Source: Candidatus Fonsibacter ubiquis
GTDB taxonomy: Bacteria > Pseudomonadota > Alphaproteobacteria > Pelagibacterales > Pelagibacteraceae
NCBI RefSeq assembly: GCF_002688585.1
Contig: NZ_CP024034.1
Coordinates: 111,001 to 175,000 of the forward strand
Reading direction: 5' to 3'
Length of the DNA stretch: 64,000 bases
Shown here: piece after piece, positions 42,498 to 51,052 of the stretch
Layout: each line of letters starts with the position of its first letter
How positions within the stretch are numbered: position 1 is the stretch's first letter
The notes under the pieces: generated by a model
Database searches by the model: none
What the model was told of the DNA's origin: nothing
The model's input: only the letters and a program-made list of their open reading frames with translations
Program-made: the position numbers and the translations under genes

Positions 42498-43474
42498 TTA
42501 ATCCAATCTGGACACGGTAGCCCTTTTGATTTTAAAAATTCACGGTTAAATAATTTGCTACTATAACGCGTTCCAATATCACATAAAATTGTGACTATAA
42601 TTTTGTTTGGACCCATTTTTTTTCCAAGTTCAATTGCGCCTGCAACATTAATTCCAGAGGAACTGCCAAGACATAATCCATCATCATGTAGTAAATCAAA
42701 TACAATATTTAAAGCATCCGTATCATTAATTTGAAAGGCCTCATCAAGCAAAGCGCCCTCATAATTCTTAGTAATTCTTGATGTTCCAATACCTTCCGTT
42801 ATCGAAGTGCCATTCATGATTAATTTTCCTGTTTGAAAATGACTATAAAGAGCAGAACCTAATGGATCCGACACAGCAATTTTTATGTTTTTATTATGTT
42901 TTTTTAAACCTATTGAAACACCAGAAATTGTGCCGCCCGTTCCTGAAGCGCACACAAATCCATCCACTTCGCCATTAGTTTGTGTCCAAATTTCTTCAGC
43001 AGTTGTTTCGATATGAGCAAATTGATTAATAGTATTATCAAATTGATTTCCCCAATACCCACCAATGTCATCTGCAACCTTTTTTGCATATTTTACATAA
43101 TTATTTGGATTATCATAAGGGACTGCTGGAACTTCAATGAGTTCAGCTCCTAATTTTCTTAAAGTATCTTTTTTCTCTTTAGATTGTGTTTCAGGAATAA
43201 CAATCACAGTTTTAATACCAAGTTCTTTTGCAATTATTGCAATTCCAATTCCAGTATTTCCAGCAGTTCCTTCAACAATCGTCCCGCCTTTTTTTAATTT
43301 ACCATTTTTAATAGCATCATTTAAAATATAAAGTGCAGCTCTATCCTTTACAGATTCTCCAGGATTTAAAAATTCTGCTTTTCCAAAAATCTTACATCCA
43401 GAAATCTCTGATGCTTTCTTTAAATAAATTAAAGGAGTATTGCCAATTTTATCTATTAAACTTGTTGAGTTCAT
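42494..43474 (-). CDS. cysK: cysteine synthase A
   Basis: 326 residues, PLP fold II. PLP lysine K43 in NPGESVKDRAAL; EGTAGNTGIGIA, and GTGGTISG for phosphate binding. Joins O-acetylserine with sulfide (or thiosulfate if CysM-like). Directly downstream of the YeeE transporter and upstream of metX, so it likely uses sulfur the transporter supplies. Confidence 0.92.
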   Translation of the reverse strand: MNSTSLIDKIGNTPLIYLKKASEISGCKIFGKAEFLNPGESVKDRAALYILNDAIKNGKLKKGGTIVEGTAGNTGIGIAIIAKELGIKTVIVIPETQSKEKKDTLRKLGAELIEVPAVPYDNPNNYVKYAKKVADDIGGYWGNQFDNTINQFAHIETTAEEIWTQTNGEVDGFVCASGTGGTISGVSIGLKKHNKNIKIAVSDPLGSALYSHFQTGKLIMNGTSITEGIGTSRITKNYEGALLDEAFQINDTDALNIVFDLLHDDGLCLGSSSGINVAGAIELGKKMGPNKIIVTILCDIGTRYSSKLFNREFLKSKGLPCPDWIK

Positions 43475-43482
43475 TTTAAATT

Positions 43483-44667
43483 TTAATTTAATTTATATTT
43501 TTTTCTAAGTAACCAACCTAAATATAAACCTAACCCACAAAAAATTAGAAATATCCAGCCAGATAATGAAGCTGCCATAATTCCTGATAATAATGTTCCA
43601 ACAGTGCAACCAAGCGCGATCATAGACCCAAAGCCCATTAATATTCCACCAACCAAAGATCGAATACTTTCTTTAATTTTTGGAATTTGAATTTTAAAAT
43701 CACCAGAGAAAGTTGCAAGAGCAAATGATCCAAGTACTAAACCAAAAATAAATAAACCATTATTAGACCAAAATGTTTCTTTAATAATTGTTAAACATCC
43801 CCTCAAAGTATCTAAGCCTTCAAGACGCGTTGGTAAAATATTAAAATGGTTAGCACTTGTTCTAGCTATACTTCCAATCTCAGCAGTAACGCCTAAGGGA
43901 GAGACTCTTAAGAATGCAATGGTTGCAATTAGTGCAACTAAAATTCCACCAACATAAGTTGGCCACTTTACTTGCCACCATCTTTGTATTGTACTTTCTG
44001 CTTTTTGTTTTTTATGAAATTTTAAAAGTAATAATGATAAGAAAATTAATAATATAATTTGCAAAATGATTGATCCTTTGTACCCAAAATAATGTGGGAA
44101 CCAAATCAGAGGCGCTTGTTGAATGGCTTTTAAATAAAGAAAATTCCAACTTAAAAAAGCTAAAATAAATCCAATTAATATTCCAAAGAATGAAATAAAT
44201 GCTGACAAAAGCCCTTCACCTAATCGATAAAGTTGAGCGCTGATGCAAGATCCAGCAATGGCCATTCCAAGGCCAAAGCTAAATGAACCTAATATTAAAA
44301 CCCAGCTAACTGGGGCAATATGTGCGTTTGGTGGAAGTCGTGGTGATACTGGATCAATAAGGAAAGCACCAAATATTAAATGATAGCCTAGTGTTCCAAC
44401 TATAAGAGCAACAATAATTCCAAGCAATCCTTTTGCATTTTTTAGTTCAATAAAATCTCTACTTAAACAATAAAAACAAAATCTACTTTTTTGCAAAATT
44501 GCGCCAAAGGCAATTCCAAGCCATAATGATAATGAAAGGGCAGTACCTCCTTGTAAATTTTCAATCTTAGCATTTAAAATGAAAGCAATAATAAGTATTA
44601 CAACTATTCCTAAAAAATTTTTAAAAGCAGGAATATTATTATTAAGCTGGTAATTTGTTTTTGTCAT
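43483..44667 (-). CDS. YeeE/YedE-family sulfur (thiosulfate-type) transporter
   Basis: 394 residues with about nine or ten membrane segments in two repeats. The family cysteines are present in RFCFYCLSRDF (about 62-72) and the motif ALGCTVGTLLSGIMAASL near 352-369. TsuA/YeeE proteins import thiosulfate. Within 19 bases upstream lies a strong hairpin, and no clear Shine-Dalgarno precedes the ATG. First gene after the rhodanese gene and followed by cysK. Confidence 0.85.
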   Translation of the reverse strand: MTKTNYQLNNNIPAFKNFLGIVVILIIAFILNAKIENLQGGTALSLSLWLGIAFGAILQKSRFCFYCLSRDFIELKNAKGLLGIIVALIVGTLGYHLIFGAFLIDPVSPRLPPNAHIAPVSWVLILGSFSFGLGMAIAGSCISAQLYRLGEGLLSAFISFFGILIGFILAFLSWNFLYLKAIQQAPLIWFPHYFGYKGSIILQIILLIFLSLLLLKFHKKQKAESTIQRWWQVKWPTYVGGILVALIATIAFLRVSPLGVTAEIGSIARTSANHFNILPTRLEGLDTLRGCLTIIKETFWSNNGLFIFGLVLGSFALATFSGDFKIQIPKIKESIRSLVGGILMGFGSMIALGCTVGTLLSGIMAASLSGWIFLIFCGLGLYLGWLLRKKYKLN

Positions 44668-44677
44668 TTTAGATTAA

Positions 44678-44714
44678 AAATAAAAAAATAGCGGTACAAA
44701 TTGTACCGCTATTT
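44678..44714 (-). terminator. strong hairpin terminator of the rhodanese gene
   Basis: AAATAGCGGTACAA (44686-44699) and TTGTACCGCTATTT (44701-44714) are perfect complements; on the minus strand the hairpin is followed by a T-rich tail (TTTTTTTATTTTTAA, about 44685-44671). It lies 68 bases after the rhodanese stop and just in front of the YeeE gene. Confidence 0.8.
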
Positions 44715-44781
44715 CATAAGGGAGTGAATTAACTTTATTTTTTGAAGATAACAAGTAGCGATTTAATTCGCTTATTAGTTA

Positions 44782-45699
44782 TTATTTTCCACCCCACACG
44801 GTTCCAGCTGTATTAATTACAGGGTTGCCAACAGAGTTTCCATATTCTGTCCATGAACCATCGTAATTTCTAACATTGTAACCTAGGATTTTACTTAGTG
44901 CGAACCAAGTATGGCTAGAACGTTCTCCAATTCTGCAATATGTTATGATTGGTTTTTTTCCATCAATACCAACTGCAGCGTAAACTTTTCTAAGTTCTTC
45001 TGCTGATTTAAATGTTCCATCTTCAGCAACAGCTTGTCCCCAAGGAACGTTTACCGCTCCTGGAATATGACCAGCTCTAATTGCTAACTCTTGAACACCT
45101 GCTGGGGCAAAAATCTTTCCAGTAAATTCATCATTAGATCTAATATCGACTAATGCTGTATCAGATTTTTTATTAGCAACTGCAACAACGTCAATTAATC
45201 TTGCACGTAAAGCGTTGTTAGCATCTGATACTTTTATATTTCCAGCTGCAACTTGAGTTGCAAGTGGAGTTAAAGGTCTTTTTTCTGCTTCCCATTTTTT
45301 TCTGCCACCATCAAGCAACTTAACATTTTTTACTCCGTAAATATCAAACACCCAAGCACCCCATGCAGCAAACCAATTATTACTATCACCATAGATTATA
45401 ATTGTGCTGTCATTGTTAATGCCTGCCTGTCGGAGTAATTTTTCAAAATTTTCTTTGCTAGCGATATCTCTTTTTACAGGATCCACTAAATCAGTATGCC
45501 ATTTAAAATTTACCGCACCTTGAATATGACCTCTTTCATAAACTCCTGTATCAACACTAACTTCAATTATTTTAAGTTTAGGATTGTTAAGATTTTTTTC
45601 TAACCAATCTGTGCTTACTAAAAAATTACTTGGAGCCGCAATTGCTGGCGCTGCAAATAGTAAAGCCCAAAGTAGAACAACTTTTTTTATTAATTTCAT
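44782..45699 (-). CDS. periplasmic thiosulfate/3-mercaptopyruvate sulfurtransferase (two-domain rhodanese)
   Basis: 305 residues with a signal peptide ending PAIAA (about 22). N-terminal rhodanese domain has YERGHIQGAVNFKW; the C-terminal domain has catalytic C255 in TYCRIGERS. Two-domain rhodaneses transfer sulfane sulfur from thiosulfate or mercaptopyruvate. The signal peptide puts it in the periplasm, next to the YeeE importer gene. Divergent from an Lrp/AsnC regulator. Confidence 0.88.
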   Translation of the reverse strand: MKLIKKVVLLWALLFAAPAIAAPSNFLVSTDWLEKNLNNPKLKIIEVSVDTGVYERGHIQGAVNFKWHTDLVDPVKRDIASKENFEKLLRQAGINNDSTIIIYGDSNNWFAAWGAWVFDIYGVKNVKLLDGGRKKWEAEKRPLTPLATQVAAGNIKVSDANNALRARLIDVVAVANKKSDTALVDIRSNDEFTGKIFAPAGVQELAIRAGHIPGAVNVPWGQAVAEDGTFKSAEELRKVYAAVGIDGKKPIITYCRIGERSSHTWFALSKILGYNVRNYDGSWTEYGNSVGNPVINTAGTVWGGK

Positions 45700-45791
45700 T
45701 TTATATTTCCTTTTGTATTAATTTTTAATGTGCTGCTGATTTAGTATTTATTTCTATAGAATTCAATATTTGTAGAAAAATAAGTTAAAAA

Positions 45792-45819
45792 TTGACTTTT
45801 TAAATATAAAAACTAGTAT
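45792..45819 (+). promoter_or_regulatory. likely promoter of the Lrp/AsnC regulator gene
   Basis: TTGACT at 45792-45797 and TAGTAT at 45814-45819 are 16 bases apart, 40 bases before the start at 45859. The region is shared with the divergent rhodanese gene, which fits an autoregulator acting on both. Confidence 0.4.
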
Positions 45820-45858
45820 TTTATTTTAAATATGTTAATTAAATTAGAATAAAATTGT

Positions 45859-46317
45859 ATGAATGACATAGATAAAAAAATATTATCCCAACTTCAAGAG
45901 GATGCAGATATCCCAATTGCTGAATTATCAAAGAAAGTAAACCTTTCTGCTACCCCATGTTGGGCCAGAATTAATAAGTTATATAAAGAGGGGTATATAA
46001 AGAAGAAGGTAGCTGTTGCAGATCGAAATAAGCTAAATCTAAAAACTGTAGCTTTTGTTTCAATTAGAACCAATCAACATAACATGGAATGGGCTAAGAA
46101 ATTTATCAGCATCCTAAGCTCTATGCCTGAAGTTGTTGAGTTTTATAGGTTAAGTGGAAGCATTGATTACTTACTAAAAGTGCTAGTCCCAAGTATGGAT
46201 GAATATAATACATTTTACACAAAGCTTACTAGTCAAATAGATATTTTTTCAGTTGCGACTTCTTTCTCTATGGAAGAGATAAAACAAACCTCAAGCTTGC
46301 CATTAAATTACGTTTAG
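45859..46317 (+). CDS. Lrp/AsnC family transcriptional regulator
   Basis: 152 residues. N-terminal winged HTH (about 3-55) with LSKKVNLSATPCWARINKL as recognition region, and a C-terminal RAM ligand domain (VVEFYRLSGSIDYLLKVLVPS). Such regulators sense amino acids; located opposite the rhodanese-YeeE-cysK-metX genes, it is a good candidate to control them. No clear Shine-Dalgarno. Confidence 0.9.
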   Translation: MNDIDKKILSQLQEDADIPIAELSKKVNLSATPCWARINKLYKEGYIKKKVAVADRNKLNLKTVAFVSIRTNQHNMEWAKKFISILSSMPEVVEFYRLSGSIDYLLKVLVPSMDEYNTFYTKLTSQIDIFSVATSFSMEEIKQTSSLPLNYV

Positions 46318-46319
46318 TA

Positions 46320-46340
46320 ATTATGCATGAAACGCATAAT
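46320..46340. promoter_or_regulatory. perfect 7-bp inverted repeat after the Lrp gene
   Basis: ATTATGC (46320-46326) and GCATAAT (46334-46340) with a seven-base spacer, just after the stop at 46317. Without a T run it is a poor terminator, and its symmetry suits a regulator site for the downstream porin. Role unproven. Confidence 0.3.
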
Positions 46341-46465
46341 GCTTTCACCGCATAGCGTGTCATGCAAGCAACACATTACTGATATTTGATATAAGATGTT
46401 TAAGTCATAAAAAAAAGAGCATATCATCACTCTAACAAATAAATTTAATAATTAAGGAAAAAAAA

Positions 46466-47209
46466 ATGATTAAAAAAATTGCGCTTTCTTCTTTTGCTTC
46501 TGTGCTTTTGATTTCGCAGGTAGCTAATGCGGAAATAAAATTAGGTGATAAAGGAAGTTTAGGAACAATAGGTTTCAATGCTGGTTATAACACTAATTAT
46601 ATTTGGAGAGGAATGGATCAAAACTCAGGATCTGGTTCTCCATATATTGGTGCAGATCTTACAACTCCAATCGGTTTATATATAGGAACTTGGACAGCTG
46701 CTTCAACAGGTGGAGTTGATAGCACCACAAATACAAATCAAGAAATAGACATTTATGCCGGTATTGCGAAATCTTTTGGTGCTATTACTGTAGATGTCGG
46801 AGTTATAGAGTACAGATATCCAGGCAATGATAAAAGAACATCCCCACTTAATTTTTTAGAGTTTTATGGCAAATTAAAATTTGCACCTGATAAGGCCCCA
46901 TACAGTATTCAGATTGCATATTTTCAAGATGATACTGATGGTCAAAAATCAAGTGCAACCGTAAGTGATAAAGGAAAAAATTATCAAGAAATTTCTGCTT
47001 CCTATAATTTTCCAGCGTTTACAGTCTCTGCTAGCTATGGAGAATATAAGGGTGAAACCGAAACTAGTACACTCACAATATCAAAGTCTTTATTTGATAT
47101 GAATTTTGGAGCTACTCTTGTTGATGCAAAAAAACTAAACAATAGTATAGCAGCCACTTCAGTTAATACTTCAAAAGATTTCTTTTTGAACGTATCAAAA
47201 ACATTTTAA
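46466..47209 (+). CDS. TorF family outer-membrane porin
   Basis: 247 residues with signal peptide ending QVANA (about 22). Mature beta-strand pattern: NAGYNTNYIWRGMDQ near the start, YIGTWTA, EIDIYAGIAKSFG, KAPYSIQIAYFQDDTDG and a C-terminal Phe (VSKTF) typical of outer-membrane barrels. TorF-type porin-like protein of unknown substrate. Strong AAGGA before the ATG. A homologous gene follows. Confidence 0.82.
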   Translation: MIKKIALSSFASVLLISQVANAEIKLGDKGSLGTIGFNAGYNTNYIWRGMDQNSGSGSPYIGADLTTPIGLYIGTWTAASTGGVDSTTNTNQEIDIYAGIAKSFGAITVDVGVIEYRYPGNDKRTSPLNFLEFYGKLKFAPDKAPYSIQIAYFQDDTDGQKSSATVSDKGKNYQEISASYNFPAFTVSASYGEYKGETETSTLTISKSLFDMNFGATLVDAKKLNNSIAATSVNTSKDFFLNVSKTF

Positions 47210-47228
47210 TTAAATAACATTATTAATA

Positions 47229-47265
47229 TTCAGTATTTAGAGATTGTAAGTCTCTAAATACTGAA
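47229..47265 (+). terminator. 15-bp perfect hairpin after the first porin
   Basis: TTCAGTATTTAGAGA (47229-47243) pairs perfectly with TCTCTAAATACTGAA (47251-47265) around a seven-base loop, 19 bases after the stop. The T run after it is weak, so it may be mRNA-stabilising as well as terminating. A related copy follows the second porin. Confidence 0.7.
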
Positions 47266-47332
47266 ATAGGATTTTAAAAAAATCAAAAGGACTACTAAAA
47301 AATTCTCGTTTAACTTAATATTAATTAAAAAA

Positions 47333-48049
47333 ATGATAAAAAAAATTTTACTTTCTCTTTTTGCTTGTTCAATTTTTTTAGCAGAGGATGTAAATGCAGA
47401 GGTTAAAATTGGCAAAGGAACATTAACTTTCAATGTCGGTGTTTCTAGCCAATATATTTTTAGAGGAATTGATCAAAATAAAGATAATACATCCGCATTT
47501 GTAGGAACTGATCTCTCTCATCCAGTAGGAGACTTTAACTTATATTTAGGGGCATGGACTGGAGCACAAGATAGCGTAGCAGGTGCTGGTGGAAAAGAAA
47601 TTGACTACTATGCTGGAATTACAAAATCTTTTGGTTCGGCAACGTTTGATTTAGGTTATGGTATTTTTACTTATCCAGGCGCAGACACAAAAGCTACAAA
47701 GGCTACAGCTGAATTTTACGGTAAATTAACTATAGCGCCTGATAAACAACCTTACACTTTTGGCTTGGCTTATTACGTTGATGACACTGATGGACAAAAA
47801 AATGGAACTTCAAAAGTTGATAGAAACTATTATGAATTTAATGCTGGCTATAATTTTGGTCCAGTTCAAGGTTTTGCTAGTTATGGAGTATGGGATAAAG
47901 AAACAAAAACTACTACACTTTCATTATCAAAGGAGCTAGTAGGAGTTGGTTTTACGGCATCATATATTAGTGCTGATAGAGAGGGTTCCCTGTCAGGTTT
48001 GGACAGGAATAGAGATTACGCAATTCTTACAGCTAAGAAAGTATTTTAA
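47333..48049 (+). CDS. TorF family outer-membrane porin (paralog)
   Basis: 238 residues, clearly homologous to the preceding gene: signal peptide, then NVGVSSQYIFRGIDQN, YLGAWTG, EIDYYAGITKSFG, KQPYTFGLAYYVDDTDG, ending in Phe (AKKVF). Tandem duplicate with the 3' untranslated region duplicated as well. ATG at 47333. Confidence 0.82.
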   Translation: MIKKILLSLFACSIFLAEDVNAEVKIGKGTLTFNVGVSSQYIFRGIDQNKDNTSAFVGTDLSHPVGDFNLYLGAWTGAQDSVAGAGGKEIDYYAGITKSFGSATFDLGYGIFTYPGADTKATKATAEFYGKLTIAPDKQPYTFGLAYYVDDTDGQKNGTSKVDRNYYEFNAGYNFGPVQGFASYGVWDKETKTTTLSLSKELVGVGFTASYISADREGSLSGLDRNRDYAILTAKKVF

Positions 48050-48069
48050 TTAAATAATATTATTACTAT

Positions 48070-48104
48070 TCAGTATTTAGGGATTGTAAATCTCTAAATG
48101 CTGA
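48070..48104 (+). terminator. hairpin after the second porin, copy of the one at 47229
   Basis: TCAGTATTTAGGGATT (48070-48085) pairs with AATCTCTAAATGCTGA (48089-48104) over 16 positions, two of them G-U. The bases differ from the first copy but pairing is preserved, so the structure has been kept by selection. It separates the porins from the thiamin riboswitch. Confidence 0.65.
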
Positions 48105-48125
48105 TTTAGTATTTCTCTAACTAAG

Positions 48126-48196
48126 TTTTAGGGGTGCTTCGTAAGAGGCTGAGATTAGACCCTTCAAACCTGGATTGGTAATTCAATTAGGGAAAA
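48126..48196 (+). promoter_or_regulatory. TPP (THI-box) riboswitch
   Basis: Reads in order GGGGTGC (48131-48137), CTGAGA (48149-48154), ACCCTT and AACCTG, then TAGGGA at the end, the invariant TPP aptamer blocks. The weak closing stem TTTT (48126-48129)/AAAA (48193-48196) and the AGGGA (48189-48193) lie four bases from the ATG, so the aptamer itself holds the Shine-Dalgarno and would shut translation when TPP is bound. Confidence 0.93.
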
Positions 48197-49645
48197 ATGA
48201 TAAATAGTTTCTTAAGTTTAAATCTAGCCTTAAGCGTTGTTGTTTTTGTTTCAACTTTATTTTTATTTATTGGAATATTTTATTCTAGAAAAAAAGTTAG
48301 CTTAAATAATTATTTAGTTTCAAATCGTAATGTTGGTGTATTTAATTTAAGTGCTACTCTTATAGCCTCATCCCTTGGTGCTTGGATATTATTTGGCCCG
48401 CCCACAGCTGCAACTTGGGGAGGCTTTGGTTCTGTTATTGGTTATGCATTAGGGACTGCATTTCCTATGATTGCTCTTATATTCTTTGGAAAAAAATTAA
48501 GAGTATTGCTGCCTAAAGGCAGATCATTAACTGAGTTGGTCTTAAAAAAATTTGGAAAAAATTTATTTAAATTAATTTTCTCTTTAATGATCTTTTATTT
48601 ATTCATATTTTTATGCGCAGAAGTCACTGCAATTTCAAAACTAATTTATTATATCTCTGGTCTAGATGTTTGGATTTCTGCAACTATTATTTTATCTTTT
48701 ACGTTAATTTATGTTTTATTTGGCGGTTTAAAAGCAACTATTAGAAGTGATGGTATTCAAATTATTGTAATTTTATTATTATTTTTTTACTTAATTTTTG
48801 CACTTTTTTTTCAAAATAATAACAATCTAAACCTTAATATTTTTGAGGAAAATTTTATTAAATTTGATAGCAAATCTTTAATAACATCTTTTCAATTTGG
48901 TTTTGTTTTTTTTATAGCGGTTGCTGCAACAAATTTATTTCATCAAGGAAATTGGCAAAGGGTGTATGCAGCTAAAAATGATAAAGTTTTAGTTAAAAGT
49001 TTACTTATTTCTTTTGTTATTATTTTTGTAATTGTTTTAAGCTTGGGTTTGACTGGGAGTATTTCTAAATTGAATGGTTTCAAATTTAATGAAGATCTTG
49101 CTTTCTTTTCTATTATTTTAAACAAAAGTGATATTTTTGTTTCATTAATTGTTCTTATCTTTTCCCTATGTTTGACGATTAGCACCGTTGATACTTTGCT
49201 AAACTCTATATCCAGTCTTACAATTGTTCACAGCAAAGATTTTTTTAATTTTAAATATTTAAAAGATAAAAAACTTTCAAATATTATATTAATACTTCTG
49301 TCGATTTTATGCTTAGTTATTGCTCTTTATCAATTAAGTGTTCTTTATTTATTTTTACTAGCTGATCTTCTTTGTTGTGCATGTGTCTATGTAATATTTA
49401 AAGGTTTATATCAGAATAAAATTTATCCTAATCAGTCATTTATTTTAATTATCACTGGACTTTCTTTAGGTTTATTATTTTTTCCAAGTATAGATTTTTC
49501 TAAGTCTTTATTAATTGGAGTTATTTTTGATAAAAGTAATTTTAATGAAATTTTTACTAATTCTTTATTATTTTGGTCTTTCTTATTTGCAACTTTTTCA
49601 CCAATGTTCTTTGATATAATTTATCGACGAGTGAAAAAATTTTAA
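48197..49645 (+). CDS. thiV: sodium:solute symporter, thiamin-precursor uptake (ThiV-like)
   Basis: 482 residues with about 13 membrane segments of the SSF family. YLVSNRNVGVFNLSATLIAS and GPPTAATWGGFGSVIG are SSF landmarks. Direct control by a TPP riboswitch matches ThiV of SAR11, proposed to import the pyrimidine HMP. Assignment therefore rests on the family plus regulation; substrate not shown by sequence. Stop shares TTAA (49642-49645) with the opposing gene. Confidence 0.85.
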   Translation: MINSFLSLNLALSVVVFVSTLFLFIGIFYSRKKVSLNNYLVSNRNVGVFNLSATLIASSLGAWILFGPPTAATWGGFGSVIGYALGTAFPMIALIFFGKKLRVLLPKGRSLTELVLKKFGKNLFKLIFSLMIFYLFIFLCAEVTAISKLIYYISGLDVWISATIILSFTLIYVLFGGLKATIRSDGIQIIVILLLFFYLIFALFFQNNNNLNLNIFEENFIKFDSKSLITSFQFGFVFFIAVAATNLFHQGNWQRVYAAKNDKVLVKSLLISFVIIFVIVLSLGLTGSISKLNGFKFNEDLAFFSIILNKSDIFVSLIVLIFSLCLTISTVDTLLNSISSLTIVHSKDFFNFKYLKDKKLSNIILILLSILCLVIALYQLSVLYLFLLADLLCCACVYVIFKGLYQNKIYPNQSFILIITGLSLGLLFFPSIDFSKSLLIGVIFDKSNFNEIFTNSLLFWSFLFATFSPMFFDIIYRRVKKF

Positions 49646-50064
49646 AAATCCAATAAAATAAATGTAATTGATATGAGCAGGATTATTTGAATGAAATTTA
49701 TTGCAACAGAACTTCCATGTAAGAATTTAAATTTACTATTATCTTTTATTTTTTGTTTGTTAATTGCTGGCATTAAATAAAAATAAGAAAATATAAAAAG
49801 AACTAGAATAACTCCATTTGCATAAAAGATTGCATTAAAAACTCCAAGGTAAGCAATTGCTAATAAAGAACCTAAAGATAAAAATCCATTAAGAATATAA
49901 TAAATAGGAAAGATTTTTCTAATATATGGTCCAGATTCTATTTTCGGTAAAAATTTATGAACAGTTGGTGCAATTACAAATGAAAAAAATAACATTATAC
50001 CAAGGCTTAAAACTGGAAAAATCGTTATGATTGTTAGTAGTAGATAGTCGATGAAAGTTGGCAT
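49642..50064 (-). CDS. DUF4149 family membrane protein
   Basis: 140 residues with four membrane segments; FFSFVIAPTVHKFLPK then IFPIYYILNG fits DUF4149/TMEM205-like proteins. Function unknown. Divergent from the CDF transporter with about 100 bases between. Confidence 0.75.
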   Translation of the reverse strand: MPTFIDYLLLTIITIFPVLSLGIMLFFSFVIAPTVHKFLPKIESGPYIRKIFPIYYILNGFLSLGSLLAIAYLGVFNAIFYANGVILVLFIFSYFYLMPAINKQKIKDNSKFKFLHGSSVAINFIQIILLISITFILLDF

Positions 50065-50163
50065 TTAAATATTAAATTAAAAATAAACCCTATAGAGCAA
50101 ACTTTATTTAATCAAATAAATAAAATAGTTTATTAATATTCTATATTTTATACTGCATTACTC

Positions 50164-51048
50164 ATGTCTGAATCTTTATCCAACTATGTAAGAAAAAGAA
50201 AAGTTGCAAATAAAAGCACTTGGACCAGTGTTATTGTTAATTTTTTTTTAGTTATTTTCCAAATTGTTGTAGGTTTATTTTCTAAATCTTCAGGGCTGAT
50301 TGCAGATGGACTTCATACTTTAGCTGATATGTTTTCTGATTTGCTGGTTTTAATTACTAGCAAAAAATCTTTAAATCCCCCAGATGATGATCACAATTAT
50401 GGTCATTATCGATATGAAAATGCTGTAGGTTTATTTTTGGGTCTACTTTTATTGTTTGTGGGTAGCGCAATGATCTGGAGTGCTGGTAAAAAACTTGATA
50501 GTGCAGATGAAATTGCTACAGTTCATATCATAGCCTTATATGCTTCAATTATTTGTTTAGCAGTTAAAGAATTATTATTTCGTTATCTTTTAAATATTGC
50601 AAAAAGAGCTAAATCAAGTTTGCTTATGGCAAATGCTTGGCATGCTCGTTCTGATGCTGCATCATCTTTAATTGTTGCAATTGGAATTATTTTTAATTTA
50701 CTGGGTTATCATAGTTTTGATTTAATTGCCGCAATCATTGTAGGTGTGATGATTTTAAAAATGGGCTGGTCTTTTAGTTATGAAGCCATCCATGCTTTAA
50801 CCGATAAGGCAGCTGACACTGATGAAGTTGAAAGAATTAAAAAAATAATTTTAGAAACTCCAGGAGTTATAAATGTCCATGATTTAAGAACAAGAAAAGT
50901 TGGAGATAGCATCATTGCAGATGTTCATATTGAGGTTAAAGGTGACCTGACAGTTGCAGAGGGCCATGCCATTGCAGTTGAAGCAAGAAATAGAGTGATG
51001 CGCAGTTCTAGGGTTTTAAACCTAATGACTCACATTGATCCTGTTTAA
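50164..51048 (+). CDS. cation diffusion facilitator (CDF) transporter
   Basis: 294 residues with six membrane segments and a C-terminal metal-sensing domain. Transport-site residues H51 and D55 (GLHTLADM) and H160 and D164 (WHARSDAASS); DDDHNYGHYRYE forms the loop metal site. A His-Asp/His-Asp site is expected for zinc, iron or manganese export by proton exchange; the metal is not decided here. Confidence 0.92.
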   Translation: MSESLSNYVRKRKVANKSTWTSVIVNFFLVIFQIVVGLFSKSSGLIADGLHTLADMFSDLLVLITSKKSLNPPDDDHNYGHYRYENAVGLFLGLLLLFVGSAMIWSAGKKLDSADEIATVHIIALYASIICLAVKELLFRYLLNIAKRAKSSLLMANAWHARSDAASSLIVAIGIIFNLLGYHSFDLIAAIIVGVMILKMGWSFSYEAIHALTDKAADTDEVERIKKIILETPGVINVHDLRTRKVGDSIIADVHIEVKGDLTVAEGHAIAVEARNRVMRSSRVLNLMTHIDPV

Positions 51049-51052
51049 AATT

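Noticed and set aside
44668..44781. SAM riboswitch before the YeeE-cysK-metX genes
   Set aside because: The region is occupied by a plain perfect hairpin and lacks SAM aptamer blocks.
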